This document shows, one piece after another, positions 1 to 8,856 of a DNA stretch of 64,000 bases. This stretch comes from Streptomyces griseoruber. Its GTDB lineage: Bacteria > Actinomycetota > Actinomycetes > Streptomycetales > Streptomycetaceae. The stretch is from NCBI RefSeq assembly GCF_001514205.1, contig NZ_KQ948776.1:186001-250000 (forward strand). Direction: 5' to 3'. The notes beneath the pieces are model-generated. The model saw nothing but the letters and a program-made list of their open reading frames with translations. It was not told the origin of the DNA and searched no databases. Within the stretch, counting starts at the first letter, position 1; every line of letters starts with the position of its first letter. A program made the position numbers and the translations under genes.

Positions 1-1920
1 CTGCGGCAGATCAAGATGGCCCGGATCCCCGGTGTGGGACAGGGCGAGCGGCTGATCGTCGACGTGACCAACGGCCGCTTCGAGGACGAGAACCCCGTGT
101 TCACCCGGGACGGCCGCTACCTCGCCTTCCTCTCCTGGCGCGGCTTCGACCCGGTGTACGACGTCCACACCGGCGACCTCTCCTTCCCGCTCGGCTGCCG
201 CCCCTACCTCGTCCCGCTGTCCTCCGCGACCCCCTCTCCCTTCGCCCTCAACCCGGAGGGCCGGCCGGCCGCCGGGGGGCTGGACCCGGTGGAGGAGGAC
301 GAGGGCGGCGACGGGACCGTGACCGTGGAGGTCGAGGGCCTGGAGAGCCGGGTCACCCCGTTCCCCGTCCCCGCCTCCAAGTACTCCTCGCTGCACCCGG
401 TCGCGGGCGGCGGACTGGTCTGGCTGCGCTGGCCGATCTCCGGCGCGCTCGGCGAGACCTTCGCCAACCCGGACGACATGAGCGGCCGGCCCACACTGGA
501 GTACTTCACCATCAGCAAGGCCAAGAAGTCCGAACTCGTCGGCCATCTCGACTGGTTCGCGCTCAGCGGCGACGGCTCCCGGCTCGTCGTGGTCGACGAG
601 GGCGATCTGCGGGCCGTGCCGTCGAGCGAGTCCGGCGACCTCGACACCACCGTCTGGATCGACCTGCGCCGCATCATGCACGAGGTGGACCCCGGCGCCG
701 AGTGGCGGCAGTCGTACGAGGAGGCGGGCCGGCTCATCCGCGCCTACTTCTGGGACCCGGGGATGTGCGGCATCGACTGGGACGCGGTGCTCGACCAGTA
801 CCGCCCGCTCGTCGAACGGGTCGCCTCCCCCGACGAGTTCGCCGACCTGCTGCGCGAGGTCCTCGGCGAACTGGGCACCTCGCACGCCTACGTCACGCCC
901 GCCCGCCGCAACGAGGGACCACCGCACTACCAGCGCCGGCAGGGCCTGCTGGGCGCCAACCTCGTACGGCGCGACGGCGGCTGGACCGTCAAGCGCATCC
1001 TGGCCGGCGACTCCTCCGACTCCAAGGCACGCTCACCCCTCGCGGGCACCGGCATCCGCGAGGGCGCGGTGCTGACGCATGTCGACGGCCGCCCCGTGGA
1101 CCCGCTCCACGGCCCGTATCCCCTGCTGGCGGGGGCGGGCGGTACGACGGTGGAGCTCACGTTCACCCCGGCGGAGGGCAGCGCGGGGCGCGCACGGCGC
1201 GTGGCCGTGGTCCCCCTCGTCGACGAGCGCCCCCTGCGCTACCAGGACTGGGTCGCCAAACGGCGCGAGGTGGTGCGGGAGCTGAGCGGCGGCCGGTGCG
1301 GCTACCTCCACATCCCCGACATGGGCGGCTCCGGCTGGGCCCAGTTCAACCGCGACCTGCGCATGGAGGTGTCCCGGCCCGCGCTCATCGTGGACGTACG
1401 CGGCAACGCGGGCGGCCACATCAGCGAACTGGTCGTGGAGAAGCTGACCCGCACGATCCTCGGCTGGGACCTCACCCGCAACGCCCAGCCGGTGTCGTAC
1501 GCCTCGAACGCCCCCCGCGGCCCGGTCGTCGCCCTCGCCGACGAGGCGACCTCCTCGGACGGCGACATGATCACCGCCGCGTTCAAGCTGCTCAAGCTCG
1601 GGCCGGTGGTGGGGCAGCGCACCTGGGGCGGAGTCGTCGGCATGACCGGCCGCCACCAGCTCGGCGACGGCACCGTCATCACCGTCCCCATGAACGCGGC
1701 CTGGTTCGACGCCTACGGCTGGACCATCGAGAACCGCGGCGTCCTCCCCGACCTGGAGATCCTCCGCACCCCGCTGGACTGGGCGGAGGGCCGCTACGCC
1801 CAGCTCGACGACGCGGTCCGGCTGGCCCTGGACCTCCTCGACACCAACCCCCCGGCGTCCCCACCGGACTACAGCGCCGTACCGGACCGCTCCCGCCCGA
1901 AACTCCCGCCCCGCGCCTGA
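1..1920 (+). CDS. Tricorn-type S41 peptidase, 3' part
   Basis: This is the C-terminal part of a tricorn-core protease, a large cytosolic peptidase that cuts oligopeptides downstream of the proteasome. The frame is open to the left edge, so the 5' end is missing; the Met at position 16 lies inside the gene. Visible in order are the end of a beta-propeller (FTRDGRYLAFLSWRGFDP), the C1 helical domain, a Ser-His pair in LGTSHAYV, a PDZ domain around GTGIREGAVLTHVDG, then the S41 core with the nucleophile region EATSSDGDM and a Glu in TIENRGVLPDLEI. These match the Ser/His/Ser/Glu set of archaeal tricorn. The protein ends in a Pro-rich tail. Family assignment is firm; substrates cannot be told from sequence. 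Confidence 0.9.
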   Translation: MRQIKMARIPGVGQGERLIVDVTNGRFEDENPVFTRDGRYLAFLSWRGFDPVYDVHTGDLSFPLGCRPYLVPLSSATPSPFALNPEGRPAAGGLDPVEEDEGGDGTVTVEVEGLESRVTPFPVPASKYSSLHPVAGGGLVWLRWPISGALGETFANPDDMSGRPTLEYFTISKAKKSELVGHLDWFALSGDGSRLVVVDEGDLRAVPSSESGDLDTTVWIDLRRIMHEVDPGAEWRQSYEEAGRLIRAYFWDPGMCGIDWDAVLDQYRPLVERVASPDEFADLLREVLGELGTSHAYVTPARRNEGPPHYQRRQGLLGANLVRRDGGWTVKRILAGDSSDSKARSPLAGTGIREGAVLTHVDGRPVDPLHGPYPLLAGAGGTTVELTFTPAEGSAGRARRVAVVPLVDERPLRYQDWVAKRREVVRELSGGRCGYLHIPDMGGSGWAQFNRDLRMEVSRPALIVDVRGNAGGHISELVVEKLTRTILGWDLTRNAQPVSYASNAPRGPVVALADEATSSDGDMITAAFKLLKLGPVVGQRTWGGVVGMTGRHQLGDGTVITVPMNAAWFDAYGWTIENRGVLPDLEILRTPLDWAEGRYAQLDDAVRLALDLLDTNPPASPPDYSAVPDRSRPKLPPRA

Positions 1921-2384
1921 GGCCCCACCGGGCCGGCGGCGGCGAGCAGCGGCCTGCCTGCGACGGCGAGCAGCGGCCGCGCCGCCACCGCCGCCCCGTC
2001 GGTGCGGATGCCGTCGTGGGCCGCCCCGATGCCCAGGGCGGCCACCCGGCCCGCCCCGTACGGCGGCGGGTGTTCGTCCGGCAGGATCCACGCACCGGTG
2101 TGCGCGACGTCGAGCTCGGGGTCTCCCGCCACGGCCCCGGGACGGGTCGGCGGCCGGCCGGGGACGGTCGGTGAAGACGCACGCGTGGACGTCGTCCACC
2201 GGCGGCGGCCCGACCGAGGCCCGACGGGCGTTGAGCGCCCCGCCGTGCAGGGTGTCGAAGGTCCGGGCGTTCGGATCCCACAGCACCCGGTTGTCCGTCT
2301 GCGTCGGCGGCGCCGTCGACCGCACCGCGAGCGCCACCACACGCAGGGTGCCCTCCCCCGGAGGGAAGGGCACCCCACGTTCAC
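1921..2384 (-). pseudogene. Probable decayed, frameshifted gene of unknown function
   Basis: Two minus-strand reading frames here look protein-like but join only through one frameshift. The first, starting near 2373, reads TLRVVALAVRSTAPP, then DNRVLWDPNARTFDTL. The second, continuing below about 2190, reads AGDPELDVAHTGAWILPDE and on to about 1931. Neither frame alone makes a gene of sensible length, and no ribosome-binding site stands out. I do not recognise the family. It could be a genuine pseudogene or chance coding-like sequence in high-G+C DNA. Confidence 0.35.
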
Positions 2385-2405
2385 GGCCGAAGCCCGGCGC
2401 AGCGA

Positions 2406-2585
2406 CTACACGTCGTAGTCCTGGTTGAGCCGGTCCTCTTCCTCGCGCTGCATCCGCTCCGTCTCCGGGTCCGTCTCACGGCGGCGGCCACGCTGCTGGA
2501 CCTGCTCCTTGGCCTGCTGGGCCTTCTGCTTGGCCTGCTGCTGCCACTGCGGGGACCGGTCCTGCGCCTTGTCCTTCATGCCCAT
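2406..2585 (-). CDS. Small charged Gln/Glu-rich protein (59 aa)
   Basis: A short gene encodes 59 residues beginning MGMKDKAQDRSPQWQQQAKQ and ending RLNQDYDV. The middle is a run of Lys, Gln, Ala, Glu and Arg likely to form one soluble amphipathic helix or coiled coil. An AGGAG lies about ten bases upstream of the ATG. There are no membrane segments or Cys motifs. Small hydrophilic proteins of this sort are common and conserved in Streptomyces but have no assigned role. An internal Met at residue 3 is an alternative start. Confidence 0.6.
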   Translation of the reverse strand: MGMKDKAQDRSPQWQQQAKQKAQQAKEQVQQRGRRRETDPETERMQREEEDRLNQDYDV

Positions 2586-2676
2586 GTGGGTTCACTCCTG
2601 TAGGGAGATGAGGGGTTCGGGCCCCGTGGTGGGGCCTCGACCAGATTCACACGGGCGGACACGCAGCGCATTTCGA

Positions 2677-3561
2677 TCAACTACGGTGCGTAGCACGGGC
2701 CGCCTCGTCGGCCGCGCCGCCCGCTCCCACCAACCCCGTCCGCATCCCCTGCAACCTGGGCGCGAACCGCCTCATCTCCCGCTGCCCGACGGTCCCGATG
2801 ATCCCGGGAAGGCAGCCGCGTACGCCCTGCATCCCGCGCAGCCACCACTGCCCGTACACATGGGACGACCGCCGCTCTATGCCGGCGACGATCCGGTCCA
2901 CCGCCGGCCCGAGCGGATACGTCTTGTTCGACGGCCACGGCAGCCGCTGCCGCAACTCCCGCATGACCTCCTCCTGATCGGCGCCGCGCACCATGTCGGT
3001 GTCGGTCCAGGACAGATAGCCCACGCCGACCCGCACCCCCCGGTGACCGACCTCGGCGCGCAGGCTGTGCGCGTACGCCTCCACACCGGACTTGGACGCG
3101 CAGTACGCGGTCATCATCGGCGCGGGGGTGATCGCGGCGAGGGAGGCGATCTGGAGGAGATAGCCGCGGCTCTCCAGCAGCACCGGGAGGAAGGCGCGGG
3201 CCGTGACCGCGGAGCCGATGAGGTTGACCTCGACGACCCGGCGCCAGGCCTGCGGGTCGGAGTCGACGAACGGACCGCCGGACGCCACACCGGCGTTGGC
3301 GACCACGACGTCCACCTTGCCGAAGCGTTCCTTCACCTCCGCCGCGACCCGGGTCATCGCCTCGTGGTCGGTGACGTCGGCGTACCAGTGGCCGCTGTCG
3401 CCGTGCAGCCGCTCGGAGACCTGCTTGAGCGCGTCCGGCTCCAGCCCCACCAGCGCGATCGTCGCCCCGCGCGCGGAGAGCTTGCGGGCGAGCAGCTCAC
3501 CGACCCCCCGCGCGGCACCGGTGACGACGACGACCTGTCCCTCGAGACCGACCCTGCTCAT
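2677..3561 (-). CDS. Short-chain dehydrogenase/reductase
   Basis: A 294-aa classical SDR oxidoreductase using NAD(P). The N-terminal Rossmann motif TGAARGVG begins near residue 14, followed by NAG (VVANAGVAS), a catalytic Ser in LQIASLAAI and the YxxxK pair in YCASK. The C-terminal extension past the normal core (about 250 aa) is Arg-rich. Its ATG overlaps the stop of the upstream alpha/beta hydrolase by four bases, so it is the last gene of a coupled monooxygenase-hydrolase-SDR operon. That trio suggests oxidation of a ketone or alcohol, ester cleavage and alcohol/ketone interconversion on one substrate, which cannot be named from sequence. Confidence 0.92.
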   Translation of the reverse strand: MSRVGLEGQVVVVTGAARGVGELLARKLSARGATIALVGLEPDALKQVSERLHGDSGHWYADVTDHEAMTRVAAEVKERFGKVDVVVANAGVASGGPFVDSDPQAWRRVVEVNLIGSAVTARAFLPVLLESRGYLLQIASLAAITPAPMMTAYCASKSGVEAYAHSLRAEVGHRGVRVGVGYLSWTDTDMVRGADQEEVMRELRQRLPWPSNKTYPLGPAVDRIVAGIERRSSHVYGQWWLRGMQGVRGCLPGIIGTVGQREMRRFAPRLQGMRTGLVGAGGAADEAARATHRS

Positions 3562-4451
3562 GCGCCCTCCTTCGACTGCGTGTACGTACGGACGAGTTCC
3601 CGGATCCTGCCGGTGACCACCTCGGGCGCCTCGACCGGCGTCATGTGGCCGAGCCCGGGCAGCTCGGTCACGCCCAAGGAGTGCGGCAGCGCCGCCGCGA
3701 TCCGGTGGGCGTGCACCGGCGGGGTCAGCCGGTCCCCGGTGCCGACCACGACGGCCGTCGGCACCCGCAACTCCCCCACGGCGTGGTCGAGGTCGAGCAC
3801 ACTCAGCACCCGCGACCAGGCGTGCCGCACCCTGCGCGGGCAGGCGTGCACGATCCGGGCGCACGTCTCCACCAGGTGCGGGGCGGAAGCGGCGCCCATC
3901 GTGGCGTACTTGAGGATCGACTTCGCGACCGGGGTGACCGGCCCGAGGGGCGCCCGCGAGCCGAGGACCCGCCCGGTCAGCCAGGTCCGCAGCCGGCCCG
4001 GCCGCAGCGGCAGGACGGTGGACTCGGCGACCAGGCGCGAGGCGCCGGTGCTGCACAGCAGGACGGCGGCGGCGTGTTCCCGCATCCGGGGGCGCGCGGC
4101 GGCTGCCAGCACGGTCATGGCGCCCATCGAGTGCCCGGCGATCACCGCGCGTTCCCCGGGCCCGAGGGTCGCGGCGAGCACCGCTTCCAGGTCGTCGGCG
4201 AGCGCGTCCGTGCTGCACACCAGGGACGGCGGGGTGCGTCCGTGGCCGCGCTGGTCGTAGGCGACGACCCGGTGGTCGGCGGCGAGGTCCCCGATCTGGG
4301 CCGCCCAGAAGGCGGTGGAGCAGGTCCAGCCGTGGGCGAGGACGACCGGGGGCGCGTCCTCGGGGCCGTACACCTCGACGTGCAGCCGGGTGCCGTCGGC
4401 GGAGACGGCGGTGAGTTCACGGGCGGGGCTCGTGCTCATGCTCACGCTCAT
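3558..4451 (-). CDS. Alpha/beta hydrolase
   Basis: A 297-aa alpha/beta-hydrolase-fold enzyme. The oxyanion region HGW (VVLAHGWTCS) comes first, then the nucleophile elbow GHSMG, an acidic residue in VVGTGDRLTP and the catalytic His in GLGHMTP. No signal peptide is visible. The ATG at 4451 overlaps the TGA of the monooxygenase by four bases, and its own stop overlaps the SDR start by four. Placed after a Baeyer-Villiger-type monooxygenase, it may hydrolyse the ester or lactone that enzyme makes; this is inferred from order only. A second in-frame ATG at 4439 is an alternative start. Confidence 0.9.
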   Translation of the reverse strand: MSVSMSTSPARELTAVSADGTRLHVEVYGPEDAPPVVLAHGWTCSTAFWAAQIGDLAADHRVVAYDQRGHGRTPPSLVCSTDALADDLEAVLAATLGPGERAVIAGHSMGAMTVLAAAARPRMREHAAAVLLCSTGASRLVAESTVLPLRPGRLRTWLTGRVLGSRAPLGPVTPVAKSILKYATMGAASAPHLVETCARIVHACPRRVRHAWSRVLSVLDLDHAVGELRVPTAVVVGTGDRLTPPVHAHRIAAALPHSLGVTELPGLGHMTPVEAPEVVTGRIRELVRTYTQSKEGA

Positions 4452-5965
4452 GCAGTGACCTCGCTCTTCCCGGCGCCGTCCGGTGCCTGCGCCACCGGGG
4501 CGGGCGCCCGCAGCAGCTCGTACTCCGCGAGATCCACCCGCCGGGTCGCGCGCCGGAACTCGCTCGTCGTGCCCGGCCAGACGGTGGTGTTGCGGCCGTT
4601 CGCGTCGAGGTACCAGCTGGTGCAGCCGCCGGTGTTCCACACGGTCCTCTTCATACGTTCCTGCACGCACGCGTTCCAGGCGTCGACCGCGCCGGGCCGG
4701 GCGTCGAGGGCGGCGCGCCCTCCGAGGACGCGCAGCTGCCGCAGATAGTCGGCCATGTAGTTCAGCTGGGACTCGATCATCAGGATCATCGAAGAGTTCC
4801 CGAGGCCGGTGTTCGGGCCGATGATCGACATCCAGTTGGGGAAGCCGGCGGCGGACGCACCGCGCAGGGCGGCCATCCCGTCCTTCCAGCTCTCCGCGAG
4901 GGTCTGCCCGCCGGCGCCCACCACCCGCTCGGCGATCGGCATGTCGGTGACGTGGAACCCCGTACCGAAGACGATCACATCGGCCTCGGCCTCGGTGCCG
5001 TCGGCCGCCACCAGTGTGGAGCCGCGGATCTCGCTCAGCCCGCTCGCCACGACGTCCACGTTCGGCTGCGCGAGGGCCGGATAGTAGCTGTTCGACAGCA
5101 GGATCCGCTTGCAGCCGATGCGGTAGTCGGGGGTGAGTCTGGCGCGCAGGGCCGGGTCCTTGATGGAGAGGGCCAGGTTGAGCTTGGCGAGCCGCTCGAC
5201 GAAACCGAGTTCGTTCGGGTGCTTGGTGAACGCCTGGACCTGGAGCTCACGGATGCCCCACAGCAGTCCGCGCCGCATCCGCGTGGTGACCGGCAGGGCC
5301 CGGTGCAGGGCGCGTTCGGCACCGCTGACGGCCCGGTCGACGCGGGGCATCACCCACGGCGGGGTGCGCTGGAACAGGGTGAGCCGCGAGACGCCCGGCT
5401 GGAGGGCCGGCACGATCTGGATCGCGGAGGCGCCCGTGCCGATCATCGCGACCCGCTTGCCGGTGAGGTCGTGGCCGTGGTCCCAGCGGGCGGAGTGGAA
5501 GACCGTGCCGGGGAAGGTGTCGAGGCCGGGGACGTCCGGGACCTTGGGGTCGGACAGCGGCCCGGTCGCGGAGACGACGACGTCGGCGGCGTACCGTCCG
5601 CCGCTCGTCTCGATGTCCCAGCGCAGCTCCTGCGCGTCCCAGGTCATCCGCCGGACCTCGCAGCCGAACCGCAGATGCGGCCGCAGGCCGAACGTGTCCG
5701 TGACGTGCTCCAGATAGGCGCGGATGTGCTCCTGCCCGGAGAACGTGCGCGGCCAGTCGGGGTTGGGCGCGAAGGAGAAGGAGTAGAGGTGGGAGGGCAC
5801 GTCACAGGCGCATCCCGGGTAACTGTTGTCCCGCCAGGTGCCGCCGACGCTGTCGGCGCGCTCCAGCACGACGAAGTCGGTGATCCCCTCGCGGCGCAGC
5901 CGCACGGCGGCCCCCAGTCCGCCGAACCCGGACCCGATCACCGCCACCCGCACGTGTTCGGTCAT
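4448..5965 (-). CDS. Flavin monooxygenase, Baeyer-Villiger type
   Basis: A 505-aa FAD- and NADPH-dependent monooxygenase. It has the N-terminal dinucleotide motif GSGFGG, the GGTWRDNSYPGCACDVPSH block typical of this class, the Baeyer-Villiger-like fingerprint FxGxxxHxxxWD (FPGTVFHSARWD, near residue 155) and a second GTGASA nucleotide site. The ATG at 5965 has a strong AGGAGGAG at good spacing. It is the first gene of a three-gene operon with the hydrolase and SDR. Such enzymes insert oxygen next to a ketone, giving an ester or lactone. It is divergent from the MerR gene, which may control it. The substrate is unknown. Confidence 0.92.
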   Translation of the reverse strand: MTEHVRVAVIGSGFGGLGAAVRLRREGITDFVVLERADSVGGTWRDNSYPGCACDVPSHLYSFSFAPNPDWPRTFSGQEHIRAYLEHVTDTFGLRPHLRFGCEVRRMTWDAQELRWDIETSGGRYAADVVVSATGPLSDPKVPDVPGLDTFPGTVFHSARWDHGHDLTGKRVAMIGTGASAIQIVPALQPGVSRLTLFQRTPPWVMPRVDRAVSGAERALHRALPVTTRMRRGLLWGIRELQVQAFTKHPNELGFVERLAKLNLALSIKDPALRARLTPDYRIGCKRILLSNSYYPALAQPNVDVVASGLSEIRGSTLVAADGTEAEADVIVFGTGFHVTDMPIAERVVGAGGQTLAESWKDGMAALRGASAAGFPNWMSIIGPNTGLGNSSMILMIESQLNYMADYLRQLRVLGGRAALDARPGAVDAWNACVQERMKRTVWNTGGCTSWYLDANGRNTTVWPGTTSEFRRATRRVDLAEYELLRAPAPVAQAPDGAGKSEVTA

Positions 5966-5983
5966 GCCGACTCCTCCTGCCGT

Positions 5984-6045
5984 ACGACGCCACGACTCCC
6001 CACGACGCCACGACTCCTCGCGACCGCGCCAGTGAACACTGGCGC
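5984..6045. promoter_or_regulatory. Direct repeat plus perfect inverted repeat (candidate operator)
   Basis: Between the divergent monooxygenase operon and the MerR gene are two kinds of symmetry. A 16-bp sequence starting ACGACGCCACG occurs at 5984-5999 and again at 6002-6017. Just beyond, GCGCCAGTG at 6026-6034 is followed by AA and its exact reverse complement CACTGGCGC at 6037-6045. A nine-base inverted repeat in a divergent promoter region is a credible repressor or activator site. Which protein binds is not shown; the neighbouring MerR regulator is the first candidate. Confidence 0.5.
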
Positions 6046-6128
6046 AATCGGACTGTAGAGCAGCTCCGTACTCAGCGGTAGGGTCCGGGGAAAGGAAAGT
6101 TACCGGCGGTTCGACATAGGCTTCCGCC

Positions 6129-6821
6129 GTGGCGGACAAGCGCGAATACCGGACGGAGGAGCTGGCCGGCCAGGCCGGCATCACAGTGCGCACCCTGCGC
6201 TTCTACCGTGAGCGCAAGCTGCTCGCACCACCGCGCCGCGAGGGCCGTATCGCCTGGTACGACGACCATCACCTGGCCCGGCTGCGCACGATCGCCGCCC
6301 TCCTGGAGCGCGGCCACACCCTGACCGGCATCGCCGAGCTGGCCGACGCCCTCGACCACGGGCGGGACGTGGCCGACCTGATCGGCGTCGGCGGCCCCAC
6401 CGAGGAGGAGCCCATCCGCCTCACCCCCGAGGAGCTCGCCGCCCGCTTCGAGGGCCAGGTCACCCCCGAGAACCTCGCCGCCGCCCTCGAACTCGGCTAC
6501 CTCGGCACCGACGGCGACGAGATCGTCCACATCAGCCGCCGCCTCCTGGACGTCTCCTCCGCCCTGGTCCGCGAGGGCATCCCCCTCGCCGAGGTCCTCG
6601 CGGCCGGCGCCCGCGTCCGCGCACACGCCGACGCCCTCGCCGACCTCTTCACCACCCTGATCCTGCGCCACGCGACCGAGTCCGACCTCCCCCGGCTGCG
6701 CCCGCTGGCCCGGAGCGTGGTGGAGGCGGAGCTGTCACTGGCGCTGGACCGGCGACTACGGAAGGGGACCGAGGGGACCGACGGGACCGAGGGGACCGAG
6801 GGGGCTTCCGGGGAGGCCTAG
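6129..6821 (+). CDS. MerR-family transcriptional regulator
   Basis: A 230-aa regulator starting at GTG 6129. The N-terminal winged helix is clear: YRTEELAGQAGITVRTLRFYRERKL, residues about 7-31, followed by the wing and the long dimer helix. The C-terminal part is a longer helical domain without the Cys residues expected of a metal sensor, so an organic ligand is more likely. The protein ends in a low-complexity GTEGTDGTEGTEG run encoded by a short DNA repeat at about 6762-6805. It is divergent from the monooxygenase operon, and its stop codon overlaps that of the convergent exonuclease gene. Confidence 0.9.
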   Translation: MADKREYRTEELAGQAGITVRTLRFYRERKLLAPPRREGRIAWYDDHHLARLRTIAALLERGHTLTGIAELADALDHGRDVADLIGVGGPTEEEPIRLTPEELAARFEGQVTPENLAAALELGYLGTDGDEIVHISRRLLDVSSALVREGIPLAEVLAAGARVRAHADALADLFTTLILRHATESDLPRLRPLARSVVEAELSLALDRRLRKGTEGTDGTEGTEGASGEA

Positions 6822-7621
6822 AGGTCGTAGACCACCGTCACCGGCGCGTGGTCCGACCAGCGCTCGGCGTGCGTGGCGGCGCGCTCCACGAGGCCCTTGA
6901 CGGCCTTGCCCGCGAGACCGGGCGTCGAGACGTGGAGGTCGATCCTCCACCCTGAGTCGTTGTCGAAGGCCCGGCCCCGGTACGACCACCAGGTGTACGG
7001 ACCCTCCAGGTCCGGGTGCAGGGCGCGTACGACGTCGACGTAGCCGCCGTCCTGCGGGGTGAGGACCCGGGTGAGCCAGGCGCGCTCCTCGGGGAGGAAG
7101 CCGGAGTTCCTGGTGTTGGAGCGCCAGTTCTTCAGGTCGGCCTGCTGGTGGGCGATGTTCCAGTCGCCGCAGACCAGGACCTCGCGGCCGTCGGCGGCGG
7201 CGCGCTCGCGCAGGTCCTTGAGGTGGACGAGGAACGCGTCCATGAAGCGGACCTTCTCGTCCTGGCGGTCGGTGCCGACCTCGCCGGAGGGGAGGTAGAG
7301 GGAGGCGATCGTCACACCGGGCAGGTCGGCCTCGACGTACCGGCCGCTGCCGTCGAACTCGGACGAACCGAAACCGATCCGGACGGCGTCCGGTTCGCGG
7401 CGGGTGCAGAGGGAGACGCCGGCCCGGCCCTTGGCGGCGGCGGGGGCGTGCGTGACGTGCCAGCCCGCGGGCGCGCGGACCGCCTCCGGCAGCTGCTCCG
7501 GCTCGGCGCGCACCTCCTGGAGGCACAGCACATCGGCGGAGGTGTCCGCGAGCCACTCCACGAAGCCCTTCTTCGCGGCGGCACGCAGACCGTTCACATT
7601 GACGGAGGTCACAGTCAGCAC
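6818..7621 (-). CDS. xthA: Exodeoxyribonuclease III / AP endonuclease
   Basis: A 267-aa member of the Mg-dependent exonuclease III family for base-excision repair: it cuts abasic sites and trims 3' ends. Family blocks are present in order: SVNVNGLRAA, LCLQEVRAE (metal-binding Glu), LYLPSGE, GDWNIAH (Asp/Asn), NSGFLPEERAWL, YTWWSYR, GWRIDL and the final SDHAPV with the catalytic His. I chose GTG 7621, which gives the usual start just before TSVNVNG; further upstream codons would add a non-conserved Arg-rich extension. It converges on the MerR gene, the two stops overlapping by a few bases. Confidence 0.93.
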   Translation of the reverse strand: MLTVTSVNVNGLRAAAKKGFVEWLADTSADVLCLQEVRAEPEQLPEAVRAPAGWHVTHAPAAAKGRAGVSLCTRREPDAVRIGFGSSEFDGSGRYVEADLPGVTIASLYLPSGEVGTDRQDEKVRFMDAFLVHLKDLRERAAADGREVLVCGDWNIAHQQADLKNWRSNTRNSGFLPEERAWLTRVLTPQDGGYVDVVRALHPDLEGPYTWWSYRGRAFDNDSGWRIDLHVSTPGLAGKAVKGLVERAATHAERWSDHAPVTVVYDL

Positions 7622-7700
7622 CCGGGCACGATACCGGCACACTGGACGAGGTCCAGAAATCAGTTTCCGCCGGATTATGCATAGAAGTACTGTGAGCCGC

Positions 7701-8198
7701 ATGAACATACGTCGGGTCTCCTTCGACCACCCCGATGCCGTCAAACTCAACGACGAGGTCCAGGCGGAGTACCACGAACGCTACGGCGACGGCGGCGACG
7801 CCACGGTCCTGGAGCCGACCCACTTCGAGCCGCCGAGCGGCGTCTACCTCATCGCCTACGACGAGGGCGACCGGCCCGTCGCCACCGGCGGCTGGCGCAG
7901 CCAGGACAGCAACGGCGAGGGCAACGAGGACGGGGACGCCGAGCTGAAGAGGATGTTCGTGATCCGGGAGATGCGCGGGCGCGGGCTGGCGCGGCGGATG
8001 CTGACCGCGCTGGAGGAGGACGCGCGGGCGGCCGGCCGGGTGCGGATGGTCCTGGAGACCGGCACCGAGCAGCCCGAGGCCATCGCCCTGTACACCTCCA
8101 GCGGGTACGAGCCGTGCACCAAGTTCGGCTACTACCGGGAGTACGACTCGAGCCGGTGCTTCGCCAAGCCGCTCGCCGCCGGGGAACTCAGCCTCTGA
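7701..8198 (+). CDS. GNAT-family N-acetyltransferase
   Basis: An acetyl-CoA-dependent acetyltransferase of about 165 aa. The core shows the beta4 strand ELKRMFVI and the pyrophosphate-binding loop REMRGRGLARRML, followed by ALYTSSGYEPCTKFGYY near the C-terminus. The acceptor is unknown. Start choice is uncertain: ATG 7701, GTG 7692 and ATG 7677 are all in frame and none has a good ribosome-binding site, so a leaderless transcript is possible. Its 3' end overlaps by a few bases the 3' end of the convergent response regulator. Confidence 0.85.
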   Translation: MNIRRVSFDHPDAVKLNDEVQAEYHERYGDGGDATVLEPTHFEPPSGVYLIAYDEGDRPVATGGWRSQDSNGEGNEDGDAELKRMFVIREMRGRGLARRMLTALEEDARAAGRVRMVLETGTEQPEAIALYTSSGYEPCTKFGYYREYDSSRCFAKPLAAGELSL

Positions 8199-8856
8199 GG
8201 TAGGCCAGCACCGCGAGCACCCGGCGGTGGGTGTCGTCCGCCGGGGGCAGGTCCAGTTTGGTGAGGATGCTGCCCATGTGCTTGCCGACGGCCGCCTCGG
8301 AGACCACCAGCGCCCTGGCTATCGCGCCGTTGGACCTGCCCTCGGCCACCAGCGCCAGCACCTCCCGCTCACGCGGGGTCAGCCGGGCCAGCGGGTCGCG
8401 GCGGCGGCGCAGCAACTGCCGTACGACTTCCGGGTCGACGACCGTGCCGCCGGCCGCCACCTCGTGCAGGGCGGCCACGAACTCCTCGACCTGGCCGACC
8501 CGGTCCTTGAGGAGATAGCCGACACCGGTGCCGTCGCCGGAGTCGAGGAGCTCGGCGGCGTAGGCGCGCTGGACGTACTGGCTGAGGACGAGGACGGGCA
8601 GACCGGGGCGCTCGCTGCGCAGCCGGACCGCCGCGTGCAGCCCCTCGTCCTGGAACCCGGGCGGCATCCGGACGTCGGTGACGACCACGTCGGGGGTGTG
8701 GACGGCGACGGCGGCGAGGAGGGCGGGGGCGTCGCCGACCGCCGCGACGACCTCGTGGCCGAAGCGGGTGAGCAGGGCCGTCAGGCCGTCGCGGAGGAGG
8801 ACGCCGTCCTCGGCGAGGACCACACGCAGGGTCCGTCCTTCGGTGTCGGCTCGCAA
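8188..8856 (-). CDS. NarL/FixJ-type response regulator
   Basis: A 222-aa two-component response regulator. The receiver domain has the acidic pair LAEDG, phospho-acceptor Asp61 in VVTDVRMPPG and Lys in YLLKDRV. The C-terminal LuxR-type helix-turn-helix reads LTPREREVLALVAEGRSNGA. The start taken is TTG 8856 with GGAG five bases upstream; GTG 8823 would remove eleven residues. It overlaps the 3' end of the sensor kinase gene, so the two are co-transcribed and probably translationally coupled. The pair most likely controls the divergent ABC exporter, as in many Streptomyces kinase-regulator-MacB arrangements; that is inference from position. Confidence 0.93.
   Translation of the reverse strand: MRADTEGRTLRVVLAEDGVLLRDGLTALLTRFGHEVVAAVGDAPALLAAVAVHTPDVVVTDVRMPPGFQDEGLHAAVRLRSERPGLPVLVLSQYVQRAYAAELLDSGDGTGVGYLLKDRVGQVEEFVAALHEVAAGGTVVDPEVVRQLLRRRRDPLARLTPREREVLALVAEGRSNGAIARALVVSEAAVGKHMGSILTKLDLPPADDTHRRVLAVLAYLRG

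Noticed and set aside
2425..4260. 611-aa plus-strand frame over the SDR and hydrolase genes
   Set aside because: The minus strand carries SDR and hydrolase motifs with coupled starts; the plus frame has none.
8781..8856. Frameshift at the end of the sensor kinase gene
   Set aside because: The kinase reads through into the regulator start, but its domains end before the overlap. A 76-base overlap with a downstream TTG start explains it without an error.
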